The notes under the pieces are model-generated. The model saw nothing but the letters and a program-made list of their open reading frames with translations, ran no database searches and had not been told where the DNA came from. This document shows, piece by piece, positions 9,102 to 17,898 of a DNA stretch of 64,000 nt. Position 1 is the first letter of the stretch. Every line of letters starts with the position of its first letter. The translations under genes and the position numbers were made by a program. This DNA is from an uncultured Fulvivirga sp. (GTDB lineage Bacteria > Bacteroidota > Bacteroidia > Cytophagales > Cyclobacteriaceae), in NCBI GenBank assembly GCA_947500555.1, contig CANMSE010000002.1, forward strand, positions 558,001 to 622,000, given 5' to 3'.

Positions 9102-10628
9102 ATGAAAAAAAGTATCTCGCTTATTGTATTAAGCCTAGTAGGATTATGCTCAGTTAGTTTAGGGCAGGATGCTGCAGACTTTGTAGGAACTACACTAAAC
9201 TTAAGTATGACCAATCCGGGTGGTAGTTCCAGAATACTGGGTCTGGGAGGTGCACAAACTGCATTAGGAGGTGATGTAAGTTCAATATCATCTAACCCTG
9301 CCGGTTTAGGTTTTTTTAATAGATCAGAGGTATCTTTTAGCCCTGCCTTTAATTATATAAGTACACAGACTGACTACTTAGGTACAAGTACCAATGACTC
9401 ACGTTTGAACTTGAATATTGGCAACCTTGGTGCGGTGATTAAAAACCCTAATGAAAATGGGAAGTTCAAGGGTGCTTTTGGTATTAGTATTAATCGTATT
9501 GCAGACTTTCAAAACCAGATTACCTATGAAGGTGATTTGACGAATCAATTCGATTTTATTCAGTACGCAGTGGATAATTCTTTTGTGGATACTTCAACAA
9601 ATCCTGTTAGTGTAGGTGATGATAATGATGATCTTGCTTTTTTAGCAGCTAGAACATTTTTAACTGATGTTTTTCAAGATCAAGATGGCATCTTGTTTGT
9701 GGATCGCGACATTTATGAAGTTGATGATAACGGGCAAAGATTGCAAGATGGAAATGGATTTGATATCCCGGCTTTTGCCAATGAAGATTTTCCAACTTTT
9801 CAGACTGAAACTATAGACTCCAGAGGGGCAGCTTATCAGACTTCCTTTGCTTACGGTGGAAATTATGATGATCGAGTTTATTTTGGGGGAAATATCGGAA
9901 TACTAACATTCACTCAAGAAGTGGAGCGTGAGTATATTGAAGCTCCTACGGGAACGGACTTGAACAGTTTGGTTCTAGAAGATAATTATGAGATGAATGG
10001 TATCGGTATTAATGCTACACTAGGCTTAATTGCAAGACCCATTGATCAACTATTGTTAGGAGTATCATACTCTACACCATCAATTTACGGAATAGAGCAA
10101 ATTCGAAGTATTACATTAACTGCTAATTATTTAGGTTTTGATCCCGTACCTGATGGAATTGACTATGACCCATTTAATTATACAATCACTACACCTTCTA
10201 AGTTAAATTTGGGTGCTACCTATTTCCTGGGAAAATATGGTTTCATTACAGGAGATTTTGAGCGGGTAAATTATGCTGGCGGAAGGTTATCGAATAGTGA
10301 GTCAGGGGTATCGTTTTCTGAATATAATAATACTATAGACAGACTAGAATCTGTATGGAATTATAGACTCGGAGCGGAATTTAGGTTTGACATATTTCGT
10401 GTGAGAGGTGGTTATTCATATACCGCTGACCCTTCTGATGATGGCTTCGAGCAAGCCCAAAATAGCATATCTTTAGGAGGTGGGATTAGAACTAAAAAGT
10501 ACTTTGCTGATATGGCTGTTATATCAAGCGACAGAGGGAATTCACTAATATCCCCTTACCCAGGGCAACAAGCTCAGATTGAAAGAAGCAATACTACTGT
10601 TGCTTTAACTTTTGGTATATTTTTCTAA
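9102..10628 (+). CDS. Outer-membrane beta-barrel protein, OmpP1/FadL family
   Basis: 508 residues with a signal peptide (residues 1-21, cleaving near SLGQ). The mature N-terminus carries SSRILGLGGAQTALGGDVSS and ISSNPAGLGFF, the conserved plug-like start of Bacteroidetes FadL-type transport porins, which are often called hemin receptor in annotations. Alternating hydrophobic beta strands run to the end, and the last residues (VALTFGIFF) finish in Phe as expected for BamA-folded barrels. A strongly acidic insertion at about residues 145-235 is probably an extracellular loop. FadL proteins admit hydrophobic compounds across the outer membrane; the substrate here is unknown. Its 3' end overlaps the convergent aroK by 24 bp. 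Confidence 0.85.
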   Translation: MKKSISLIVLSLVGLCSVSLGQDAADFVGTTLNLSMTNPGGSSRILGLGGAQTALGGDVSSISSNPAGLGFFNRSEVSFSPAFNYISTQTDYLGTSTNDSRLNLNIGNLGAVIKNPNENGKFKGAFGISINRIADFQNQITYEGDLTNQFDFIQYAVDNSFVDTSTNPVSVGDDNDDLAFLAARTFLTDVFQDQDGILFVDRDIYEVDDNGQRLQDGNGFDIPAFANEDFPTFQTETIDSRGAAYQTSFAYGGNYDDRVYFGGNIGILTFTQEVEREYIEAPTGTDLNSLVLEDNYEMNGIGINATLGLIARPIDQLLLGVSYSTPSIYGIEQIRSITLTANYLGFDPVPDGIDYDPFNYTITTPSKLNLGATYFLGKYGFITGDFERVNYAGGRLSNSESGVSFSEYNNTIDRLESVWNYRLGAEFRFDIFRVRGGYSYTADPSDDGFEQAQNSISLGGGIRTKKYFADMAVISSDRGNSLISPYPGQQAQIERSNTTVALTFGIFF

Positions 10629-11120
10629 AAGCTGAGTGATAGATTCGGCTTCTATTGATGAACCACTGACTGTAAGATCGGCCCGGTTAAAAAAAGTCGT
10701 TCTGGATTTTAACGTTTCTTGTAGCACATCTGCGAGATCGCTTCCCGATAACTTAGGCCTTTGACTAATATCAGATTTATTTAGTCTGGTTTCCAGTATT
10801 TTAATCGGTACATTTAAATAAATGACAAAGCCAGTTTTTTTCATAAACTCAAGATTGTCAAAATAACAAGGTGTACCTCCTCCAGTAGCCAAGACAAATG
10901 AAGATTGGTCAAATTCCTTTAAGCATTTTGACTCTACCTTTCTAAAGTGGTTCTCTCCTCGTTCTTCAAATATTCGGGGGACGCTACGCCCTTCAACATT
11001 TTCTATTATACTATCCAGATCAAAAAATGGTTGATTTAATAAAGTAGCAAGTTGTTTACCTAATGTACTTTTGCCAGAACCTGGCATGCCAATAAGATAT
11101 ATTTTATCCGGCAAGCTCAT
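10605..11120 (-). CDS. aroK: Shikimate kinase
   Basis: A 171-residue P-loop kinase that phosphorylates shikimate at O-3 in the aromatic amino-acid pathway. Walker A is GMPGSGKST (11-19). The substrate-binding DLD (D34, D36), an Arg in HFRKVE (R60) and GGGTPCY (80-86) are present. SQRPKLSG matches the mobile lid with its Arg. Length is typical. It starts inside the last bases of the BT_3928-type gene (17-nt overlap), so the two are likely translationally coupled; its end overlaps the convergent FadL-like gene. Confidence 0.95.
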   Translation of the reverse strand: MSLPDKIYLIGMPGSGKSTLGKQLATLLNQPFFDLDSIIENVEGRSVPRIFEERGENHFRKVESKCLKEFDQSSFVLATGGGTPCYFDNLEFMKKTGFVIYLNVPIKILETRLNKSDISQRPKLSGSDLADVLQETLKSRTTFFNRADLTVSGSSIEAESITQLLEKYTKS

Positions 11121-12207
11121 TCAGCTCATCTGCAGTTGGAATGTCATTATGATGCCATTTACCCAAAACCACTCCGTTTTTCACGAGAATTATTCCTGGG
11201 TTTGATCGTATCATGGCTTTAAGTACTGTCGCATCTGTAAAGTAGTAGGGTACTACCAACTGATATTCGTGTCTAAACGCTTCAAAAGCTGCTTCACCAG
11301 AAGATGTCAATACCATAGGCTCAATGCCATTTAGATTGTCAATGCTAGTATTCAAGGCATTCATTTTCTCACTATCACTAAAGGAATCATCATAGAAGAT
11401 GAGTAATAGTTTAGCACCGGTAAATGTTTCTTCGGTGTAGTCATTCCCATCAATTCCCACGACTTGATAGTCAGTTATTTTAGCTGTAGAGGCCTTCTCA
11501 TTCAATATCCTTGAACTTACGTAAGTATAACCCTCTGCTGGCATCAGGTAAACCAGAGATGTTGTTGTCTCTCCTTCTTTTTCAAAAGTATATTCCAATA
11601 TGGGACTTTCTTCAGGAATCATTTTTTGCGGAATACTATTACCAATTTTATAAGGTCTAAAATCGATAAATGGAAGGTGCCTGATTGCTGTGATTCCTAT
11701 TATCAAACTGAGTAAAGCTGTTACTCCTATTATAGTATGACCTGGTCTTGTTCTTAGCGTTGGCACATAACTCCGCCTATACCAAAACAGATGAGCAACA
11801 AATACCATAAGAATAACATCTTTATAAAAGGACTGCCATGGTGTCAATGGAATTGCATCACCAAAACACCCACAATCAGTTACTTTATTAAAATAAGCGG
11901 AGTAAAAGGTCAAGAATGTAAAAAACACCATAAGGCTTAGCATAATACTCATTGACCATTTCATTTTATAATTGATCAGGACAGCTATACCCAATACTAC
12001 TTCCAAAATGATTAGAAACATGCCTATTGGAAGAGCAAATGGAATAAAAAACTCAAAAAGTAATCCGAAATCTGTTGCAAAAACTTCGAAATATTCTTCT
12101 AGTTTAATTTTGGTACCAATAGGATCATTGATTTTTATTAGTCCAGAAAATATGAACAGCCCGCCTACAAATACTCTGGAAAATATATCGATTACCTTTT
12201 TAAACAT
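11104..12207 (-). CDS. BT_3928-type DoxX-like membrane protein
   Basis: 367 residues. The N-terminal half (about 1-200) has DoxX/MauE-like membrane segments beginning FSRVFVGGLFIFSGLIKIND, then a conserved DCGCFGD motif (111-117) placed after the third segment, as in quinone- or thiol-linked DoxX/MauE proteins. A last membrane segment (about 156-174) leads to a soluble C-terminal domain of about 190 residues with a thioredoxin-like strand order (LLIFYDDSFSDSEK, then GIILVKNGVVLGKW) but no CxxC. The cysteines sit only in the membrane half. The function is not known; a role in redox or disulfide handling is inferred. It follows the DUF1599 gene by 2 nt and overlaps aroK. Confidence 0.8.
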   Translation of the reverse strand: MFKKVIDIFSRVFVGGLFIFSGLIKINDPIGTKIKLEEYFEVFATDFGLLFEFFIPFALPIGMFLIILEVVLGIAVLINYKMKWSMSIMLSLMVFFTFLTFYSAYFNKVTDCGCFGDAIPLTPWQSFYKDVILMVFVAHLFWYRRSYVPTLRTRPGHTIIGVTALLSLIIGITAIRHLPFIDFRPYKIGNSIPQKMIPEESPILEYTFEKEGETTTSLVYLMPAEGYTYVSSRILNEKASTAKITDYQVVGIDGNDYTEETFTGAKLLLIFYDDSFSDSEKMNALNTSIDNLNGIEPMVLTSSGEAAFEAFRHEYQLVVPYYFTDATVLKAMIRSNPGIILVKNGVVLGKWHHNDIPTADELNELAG

Positions 12208-12209
12208 AA

Positions 12210-12752
12210 TTAAATAAAATTCGATTTGATCAAGGCGAAAACGGAATAATTTAACATATCTTGATAATTGGCCTCCACTCCTTCCGAAACAAGAGTCTCA
12301 CCTTTATTATCCTCAATCTGCTTAACACGAAGTAGTTTCATTAAAATAATATCCGTTATCGAGCTTACTCGCATTTCACGCCAGGCCTCTCCATAATCAT
12401 GATTCTTATTTTTTAACAAGTCCAATGTATCATTTACAACCTGATCATAAAACGGTTCAAGATCTTCATAAGATATCTCAGTACGATCGTCAGATTCTAA
12501 TCTGGACTGTAGAATGGCAATTATACAGTAGTTAATAATACCTACGAATTCATTATTTATATCTTCATCAACTTTCTGCTTTCCTTTATCCTGAATGGAT
12601 CTAATACGTTGAGCCTTTATAAATATTTGATCAGTAATGGAAGGTAATCTCAAAATTCTCCAGGCAGTACCATAATCCTTTGTCTTCTTTTCAAAAAGTG
12701 TTTTACACTCCTTTATTACCTGTGTATATTCGCCTACAGTTTTATCAATCAA
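12210..12752 (-). CDS. DUF1599 protein with two internal repeats
   Basis: A 180-residue cytoplasmic protein made of two copies of the same unit. Copy 1 (about residues 20-75) has KKTKDYGTAWRILRLPSITD and copy 2 (about 112-165) has KNHDYGEAWREMRVSSITD, each followed by a helical stretch with Lys/Arg-rich R-x-x-I/Q and ending in a hydrophobic NY-containing helix. DUF1599 is found across Bacteroidetes and has been grouped with nucleotide-modification-associated domains, but no reaction is established. The gene is divergent from folP with only 33 nt between starts, and the DUF1599-folP-cdaA order appears conserved in the phylum as I recall it. Function unknown. Confidence 0.85.
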   Translation of the reverse strand: MIDKTVGEYTQVIKECKTLFEKKTKDYGTAWRILRLPSITDQIFIKAQRIRSIQDKGKQKVDEDINNEFVGIINYCIIAILQSRLESDDRTEISYEDLEPFYDQVVNDTLDLLKNKNHDYGEAWREMRVSSITDIILMKLLRVKQIEDNKGETLVSEGVEANYQDMLNYSVFALIKSNFI

Positions 12753-12785
12753 GATTTTCTAATTTATTCAAAACCTGCTTTTAAA

Positions 12786-13643
12786 GTGGCGCAAGATACA
12801 TTTTTTTCAAGTAAAAAGACACTCAATATTAGATCAAAAACCATGATTATAGATACTCCTTTGGTCATGGGGATCATTAATGTGACACCCGATTCTTTTT
12901 ATCGTTCAAGTAGAGCTATTGACGAATCATTGGTCATTTCCACTGCTGAAAAAATGATTGCAGATGGGGCTGGACTTCTTGATGTTGGAGGCTACTCAAG
13001 TAGACCGGGAGCATCCGATATTCCCATTGATATGGAAATCAATAGAGTAATTCCTGCAATCAAAATACTCAAAGATCGTTTCCCGAAAACGGTATTATCG
13101 ATCGATACTTTTCGTTCTAAAGTTGCCGAAGTGGCTATTAATGCCGGAGCAGATGTCATAAATGATATATCTGGAGGAGAACTGGATTCAAAGATGTTTG
13201 ATCTGGTTATTGAAAGTAAGACCCCTTTTATTATGATGCATATGAAGGGCTCCCCTCAAACGATGAATAGTCTGGCTAACTATGATAACATTATTTTGGA
13301 GATAACCGATTACTTTAAGTCAAAAATAGATTATCTCAAAGAAAGAGGTCATAACGATATTATTTTAGATCCTGGGTTCGGGTTCGCTAAAACCATTGAT
13401 CAAAACTTCGAACTATTAAAAGGGTTGGCGAACTTCAAGGTTTTTGAATTACCCTTGCTGGTTGGGTTATCCAGGAAATCAGTGATTTATAAATCACTTG
13501 GCATACTACCAGATAATGCCTTAAATGGTACTACAGCTTTAAATATGATTGCTTTACAAAATGGAGCTTCAATTTTAAGAGTTCATGACGTAAAAGAGGC
13601 GGTAGAAGCGACCAAATTGTTTAATTTAACGTATATTAATTAG
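12786..13643 (+). CDS. folP: Dihydropteroate synthase
   Basis: 285 residues, with a GTG start at 12786. It condenses 6-hydroxymethyl-dihydropterin pyrophosphate with p-aminobenzoate in folate synthesis and is the target of sulfonamides. TIM-barrel signatures are all present: GIINVTPDSF (29-38), LDVGGYSSRPGA with the pyrophosphate-binding Arg, SIDTFRS, NDISGG, IMMHMKGSP, DPGFGFAKT and GLSRKS. A second in-frame Met at codon 20 is a possible start, but the upstream part reads as a normal DHPS N-terminus. cdaA follows after 15 nt. Confidence 0.95.
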   Translation: MAQDTFFSSKKTLNIRSKTMIIDTPLVMGIINVTPDSFYRSSRAIDESLVISTAEKMIADGAGLLDVGGYSSRPGASDIPIDMEINRVIPAIKILKDRFPKTVLSIDTFRSKVAEVAINAGADVINDISGGELDSKMFDLVIESKTPFIMMHMKGSPQTMNSLANYDNIILEITDYFKSKIDYLKERGHNDIILDPGFGFAKTIDQNFELLKGLANFKVFELPLLVGLSRKSVIYKSLGILPDNALNGTTALNMIALQNGASILRVHDVKEAVEATKLFNLTYIN

Positions 13644-13658
13644 AAGAATAGTTACGAT

Positions 13659-14543
13659 TTGATATTTCTGTTTAGCATAGGGTTTTTAGAAGTAAGCTGG
13701 GTAGATGTTATAGACATCTTGTTAGTGAGTGTATTGCTACACCAAGTTTATAAACTAATGCGTGGAAGTGTGGCTGTCAAGATTTTTTTAGGAATCCTTG
13801 CCCTTTATCTCATTTACCTCATAGTCCGAGCCGCTCAGATGGAGTTATTGGGACTTATATTAGGTCAGTTTATGGGTGTGGGTGTACTTGCTGCAATAAT
13901 TTTGTTTCAACCTGAAATTAGGAAATTCTTATTGCTTATTGGCAAAACAACTGACTTCAATAAAAGCGGATCTGTCCTCAAAAATTTCTTTTTAGGTAAG
14001 GGGAGTAACAGGTATGAGATGTACAACATCACTCCTATAATTGAAGCAGCAAAAACATTGGGAGGAACAAATACTGGTGCTCTTATTGTTTTTTCAAGAG
14101 ATTCAGAATTAAAATTCTATGCTGAGTCAGGAGATATAATTGATGCCCATTTATCCAAACGTCTCTTATTATCCATCTTCAATAAATATAGTCCGTTACA
14201 TGATGGAGCCGTAATCGTATATCGAGGTAAGATCAAAGCCGCCAGATGCGTATTACCTGTGTCAGAATCTGACAGCCTTCCCGCCCAATTTGGGCTTCGA
14301 CATAGAGCTGCCATGGGCATGTCAGAAATTACTGATACAGCTATTTTAGTGGTATCTGAAGAAACAGGTCAGCTATCTCTTACCAGAAATGGGCGTTTAT
14401 TCAGTAACTTGTCTCCACTCGAATTAAGAAAGCTAATTAACGAATATCTTACAACCAAACCAGAAGAGAAGCAGGAGACAAGTGAAGTCTCAGAAAATGA
14501 AACTGTCAATAATCCTACTATCGGGCAGGAAGCAAAGGCTTAG
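13659..14543 (+). CDS. cdaA: Diadenylate cyclase (c-di-AMP synthase), CdaA type
   Basis: 294 residues with a TTG start. Three N-terminal membrane helices (about 12-88) anchor a DAC domain that makes cyclic di-AMP from two ATP. The catalytic DGA is at 182-184 (SPLHDGAVIV) and the ATP-binding RHRAA at 214-218. A C-terminal tail from about 265 is rich in Glu, Thr and Asn and probably disordered. c-di-AMP controls potassium and osmotic balance and cell-wall state. No CdaR partner gene follows; instead the next gene is a convergent lipoprotein 7 nt away. folP-cdaA pairing is common in Bacteroidetes. Confidence 0.94.
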   Translation: MIFLFSIGFLEVSWVDVIDILLVSVLLHQVYKLMRGSVAVKIFLGILALYLIYLIVRAAQMELLGLILGQFMGVGVLAAIILFQPEIRKFLLLIGKTTDFNKSGSVLKNFFLGKGSNRYEMYNITPIIEAAKTLGGTNTGALIVFSRDSELKFYAESGDIIDAHLSKRLLLSIFNKYSPLHDGAVIVYRGKIKAARCVLPVSESDSLPAQFGLRHRAAMGMSEITDTAILVVSEETGQLSLTRNGRLFSNLSPLELRKLINEYLTTKPEEKQETSEVSENETVNNPTIGQEAKA

Positions 14544-14550
14544 GTAGGCT

Positions 14551-15351
14551 TTATTCATATGTAAATGTGAACACAGTTTTAATTTGCTCTGCATCAAAAA
14601 TGCCTTCTTCTACTTGAGATAGTGGAAGGCCATCATCTCTATAGGTGTATTTATAAGTAAGATTATCACCATCAACTTCTTTTTCTACTGTGGTTAAAGG
14701 GTTGTTTTTTGAAAAAGCAAATTCTTCTCCAACAATTGTAAAAAGAACACCTTTATTCAGGCCTGTCGCTGAAAACACATTTGGATTAGTGTCATATGTA
14801 TAATTATACAACTCACTGAAATTTGATCTTATTGTTTCAGTTCTTGTCAAATTGCCATTGACGATGTTGTAATTAATTGTTGCCGCTGCTTCACTATTGA
14901 CAAAATATTTTGCTATTAAAACATCCCCGTTGGAATTATACTCCAATTCATATTTTAATATGATATTATCAACTTCTAGTTTAACAATCGAAACTTGACT
15001 TTCACTGTTATAGGCAAATGAATAAACCAATTCCGATGAAATCATTCCAACTACACGTCCATCATTATACTGCAGGTTGTACTGACTCTCTTCTTTAGTG
15101 CCATCTTTTTCTTCCACTAAAACAAAGAAACTGGTAAGGTTACCTTCAGCATCATAACTAAAAGTTAAAATTCTCTTTTCTCCATCGTTGCCTATCTCTT
15201 CGTTACTAGATATTACTTTAAGCCTTACATTCTCTGCATTGATAGGCTGATTTACATTTTGTGAATCGTCACTACATGCTAGCAATAGGCTAATGGAAAG
15301 TAATATTAGTGTTAAATTCTTCACGTAGAAGTTATTCTTATAAAATTGCAT
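14551..15351 (-). CDS. Lipoprotein of unknown function with YD-like repeats
   Basis: 266 residues. The hydrophobic signal ends in the lipobox LLAC at about residues 23-26, so the mature protein would be lipid-anchored at Cys26. The rest is predicted all-beta, with repeated strand pairs such as LTFSYDAEGNLTSF, YELEYNSNGDVLIA and YKYTYRDDGLPLSQ, resembling the RHS/YD-type strands of DUF4595-like Bacteroidetes lipoproteins. It starts 8 nt after the kbl stop, so it may be read through from that operon. Function unknown. Confidence 0.75.
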   Translation of the reverse strand: MQFYKNNFYVKNLTLILLSISLLLACSDDSQNVNQPINAENVRLKVISSNEEIGNDGEKRILTFSYDAEGNLTSFFVLVEEKDGTKEESQYNLQYNDGRVVGMISSELVYSFAYNSESQVSIVKLEVDNIILKYELEYNSNGDVLIAKYFVNSEAAATINYNIVNGNLTRTETIRSNFSELYNYTYDTNPNVFSATGLNKGVLFTIVGEEFAFSKNNPLTTVEKEVDGDNLTYKYTYRDDGLPLSQVEEGIFDAEQIKTVFTFTYE

Positions 15352-15359
15352 CTTCTTAA

Positions 15360-16553
15360 TTAATTAATTACATCTAGCTTCTTCCCTACTTCTACAAACG
15401 CACCTATTGCTTTATCTAAATGAGCTTTATCATGTCCTGCCGAAATTTGAACTCTGATCCTAGCTTGACCTTTGGGTACCACAGGATAGAAAAATCCTAT
15501 AACATAAATTCCTTTTTCCAATAGGTCTGAAGCAAATTGCTGCGCTAGCGGTGCATCATAAAGCATAATAGGTACTATGGCATGTTCACCTGGCTTAATA
15601 TCAAATCCTGCTTCAGTCATTTTCTCTCTAAAATACTTGGTGTTATCCTCCAGTTTGTCCCTTAAATCCGTTGTTTCACTCAACATGTCAATTACCGCAA
15701 TGGACGCACCAGTTATTGAGGGCGCTAATGTATTGGAAAACAAATAGGGCCTGGATCTTTGTCTAAGAAGATCAATTATCTCTTTCTTACCTGAAGTAAA
15801 CCCTCCGGAAGCTCCTCCCAATGCTTTACCAAGAGTTCCGGTAATGATATCCATTCGATCCATGACACCACAATGCTCGTGTACTCCACGGCCGGTTTTG
15901 CCCATAAAACCAGTTGAATGACATTCATCACTCATAACCATTGCCTTATATTTATCTGCTAAATCACAGATCTTATCTAGCTGAGCAATGGTACCGTCCA
16001 TAGAAAATACTCCGTCTGTAACAATCATAATCTGCTCTGCACCTGCTTCTCTGGCCTCCTTTAGCTTGGCTTCTAGATCCAACATATCATTATGATTGTA
16101 TCTGTAACGCATAGCTTTACACAATCTTACCCCATCAATTATAGAAGCATGGTTTAAAGCATCGGAAATTATGGCATCTTGAGGGCCTAATAATGGCTCA
16201 AAAACACCTCCATTAGCATCAAATGCAGCAGCATATAGAATAGTGTCTTCCATGCCAAGAAATTCAGATATCTTCTGCTCAAGTTCCTTGTGTATATCTT
16301 GAGTACCACAAATAAATCGTACAGAAGACATCCCAAAACCGTGCGTATCTATTGATTTCTTTGCCGCCTCAACGATCTTGGGGTGAGAGGACAATCCTAA
16401 ATAGTTATTTGCACAAAAATTAATTACCTCTTTACCTTCAGAAGTAGTGATATCTGCCCCTTGAGGTGTTGTGATAATTCTTTCTGTTTTATATAAACCA
16501 GCTGATTTAATATCCTCGATCTCAGAAGTAAGTTTGTCTTTTAGAGTATACAT
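15360..16553 (-). CDS. kbl: Glycine C-acetyltransferase (2-amino-3-ketobutyrate CoA ligase)
   Basis: A 397-residue PLP enzyme of the alpha-oxoamine synthase family. It splits 2-amino-3-oxobutyrate with CoA into glycine and acetyl-CoA. The PLP lysine is K243 in [29 protein letters not shown] (209-223) carries the cofactor-binding Asp/His, and [14 protein letters not shown] (45-58) is the N-terminal signature. AONS, ALAS and serine palmitoyltransferase are relatives, but the close-by threonine 3-dehydrogenase gene (16951) settles the call: Tdh makes the substrate of Kbl. It follows the small Lys/Pro-rich gene by 4 nt. Confidence 0.93.
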   Translation of the reverse strand: MYTLKDKLTSEIEDIKSAGLYKTERIITTPQGADITTSEGKEVINFCANNYLGLSSHPKIVEAAKKSIDTHGFGMSSVRFICGTQDIHKELEQKISEFLGMEDTILYAAAFDANGGVFEPLLGPQDAIISDALNHASIIDGVRLCKAMRYRYNHNDMLDLEAKLKEAREAGAEQIMIVTDGVFSMDGTIAQLDKICDLADKYKAMVMSDECHSTGFMGKTGRGVHEHCGVMDRMDIITGTLGKALGGASGGFTSGKKEIIDLLRQRSRPYLFSNTLAPSITGASIAVIDMLSETTDLRDKLEDNTKYFREKMTEAGFDIKPGEHAIVPIMLYDAPLAQQFASDLLEKGIYVIGFFYPVVPKGQARIRVQISAGHDKAHLDKAIGAFVEVGKKLDVIN

Positions 16554-16557
16554 ATGT

Positions 16558-16857
16558 CTATCTTGTTTTAGGTCTTTTCATTATAGGCTTAGCGGGCTTC
16601 GCTACAGGCCTTTTTGGTTTCATCATTGGCTTTATCGGTTTATTAACAGATACTTCTTCAGTTTTAGTTGTCTCATCAACCTGAGAGAGTGCATATTTTC
16701 TTCGAATTCCATTAATAAGATAAAGTTTTTGTGCAGTAAAGCTATTAGGATGCATTTGCTGAAAAATTATATTGAACTCATTCCATTGATCAGGATTTCC
16801 AATTTTGAACTGGTCAGAATCAATTTTTTTACTCCGTAAGTATTCTGCAAATGTCAT
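16558..16857 (-). CDS. Small protein with Lys/Pro-rich basic tail
   Basis: I place the start at ATG 16857 ([17 protein letters not shown]), giving 99 residues; the frame stays open 29 codons further but that part overlaps likely promoter sequence. Residues 1-60 form an alpha-helical, partly charged domain ([20 protein letters not shown]). From about residue 70 the tail repeats K-P-x units ([20 protein letters not shown]) and is very basic. No family is recognised. It is the first gene of the minus-strand kbl unit and divergent from tdh, with 93 nt between starts, which ties it to threonine breakdown by position only. Nucleic-acid or envelope binding by the tail is a guess. Confidence 0.72.
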   Translation of the reverse strand: MTFAEYLRSKKIDSDQFKIGNPDQWNEFNIIFQQMHPNSFTAQKLYLINGIRRKYALSQVDETTKTEEVSVNKPIKPMMKPKRPVAKPAKPIMKRPKTR

Positions 16858-16862
16858 TCTGA

Positions 16863-16870
16863 CAAATATA
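16863..16870 (-). promoter_or_regulatory. Putative -7 element for the small gene-kbl unit
   Basis: TATATTTG on the minus strand matches TAnnTTTG exactly but ends only 5 nt before the ATG at 16857, so the transcript would be leaderless. No clear -33 box is seen at the right distance. Weak support. Confidence 0.3.
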
Positions 16871-16950
16871 TGATTTGATAAATCAAAGCACATATAGAAT
16901 TTCAATCGTTTGAATGAAATACCTAAATTCGCACGACTCAACAAACAACT

Positions 16951-17898
16951 ATGGAAAAAATTTTGGTGATTGGTGCTCTTGGGCAGCTAGGGTCAGAACT
17001 TAGTTCTGCTCTCAAAAACATCTATGGGATACAAAATGTAATTGTAACTGATATAAGAGAGCCTGAAGGGGGAAATATAGATGGTCCTTTTGAAGTATTA
17101 AATGCTATGGATCGCTCTAGATTGTTTGAGATAGCTGAAAAATACCAAATCACTCAAGTTTATCATCTTGCAGCCATATTGTCTGCCAAAGGAGAAAGTG
17201 ATCCGAAATTTGCATGGCAGCTCAATATGGAAAGCCTTATTCATGTATTGGATTTAGCCAAAGAAAAGAAGTTAAATAAAGTCTACTGGCCAAGTTCAAT
17301 TGCTGTTTTCGGCCCTTCAACCCCTAGAGAAAATACTCCTCAGAATACAGTAATGGATCCTAATACAGTCTATGGAATAAGTAAATTGGCTGGTGAGCGA
17401 TGGTGCGAGTACTATCATAAGAAATATGGTGTTGATGTAAGGAGTTTAAGGTATCCGGGACTTATTGGTTACAAAGCTAAACCTGGTGGAGGCACCACAG
17501 ATTATGCCGTAGACATTTTTTATCAAGCACTTGAAAGTGGTAAATATGAATGCTTTTTAGATAAAGACACTTACCTCCCTATGATGTATATGGATGATGC
17601 TGTTAAAGCTACCATAGACTTGATGCAATCAGATAAAAATAAGATCAAGATAAGATCAAGCTATAACATTGGGGCTATAAGCTTTACGCCAGAGCAAATT
17701 GCTCAAGAAATACAAAAAGCGCTCCCTTCCTTTAAGATAAGTTATCATCCTGATTTTAGACAAGAAATTGCCAACTCGTGGCCTGATTCCGTTGATGATT
17801 CAGAAGCACGGAAAGACTGGGGTTGGCAACATCAATATGATTTAACAAAAATGACTTCGTCTATTCTCAAAGGGCTGAGTGAGCTACTGGATAACTAA
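16951..17898 (+). CDS. tdh: L-threonine 3-dehydrogenase, SDR/epimerase type
   Basis: 315 residues of the extended short-chain dehydrogenase family. NAD binding is shown by GALGQLG (8-14) and the acidic D34 at the end of strand 2 (VIVTDIREPE). The catalytic set is S115/S116 in WPSSIAVFGP plus Y141-x3-K145 in YGISK. Sequence features such as PGLIGYKAKPGGGTTDYAVD are those of the GalE-like threonine dehydrogenases, not the zinc MDR type. It oxidises L-threonine to 2-amino-3-oxobutyrate, which Kbl (divergent, 16553-15360) cleaves. A general sugar epimerase is the alternative, less likely given the pairing. Its end overlaps the convergent T9SS cargo gene by 15 bp. Confidence 0.88.
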   Translation: MEKILVIGALGQLGSELSSALKNIYGIQNVIVTDIREPEGGNIDGPFEVLNAMDRSRLFEIAEKYQITQVYHLAAILSAKGESDPKFAWQLNMESLIHVLDLAKEKKLNKVYWPSSIAVFGPSTPRENTPQNTVMDPNTVYGISKLAGERWCEYYHKKYGVDVRSLRYPGLIGYKAKPGGGTTDYAVDIFYQALESGKYECFLDKDTYLPMMYMDDAVKATIDLMQSDKNKIKIRSSYNIGAISFTPEQIAQEIQKALPSFKISYHPDFRQEIANSWPDSVDDSEARKDWGWQHQYDLTKMTSSILKGLSELLDN

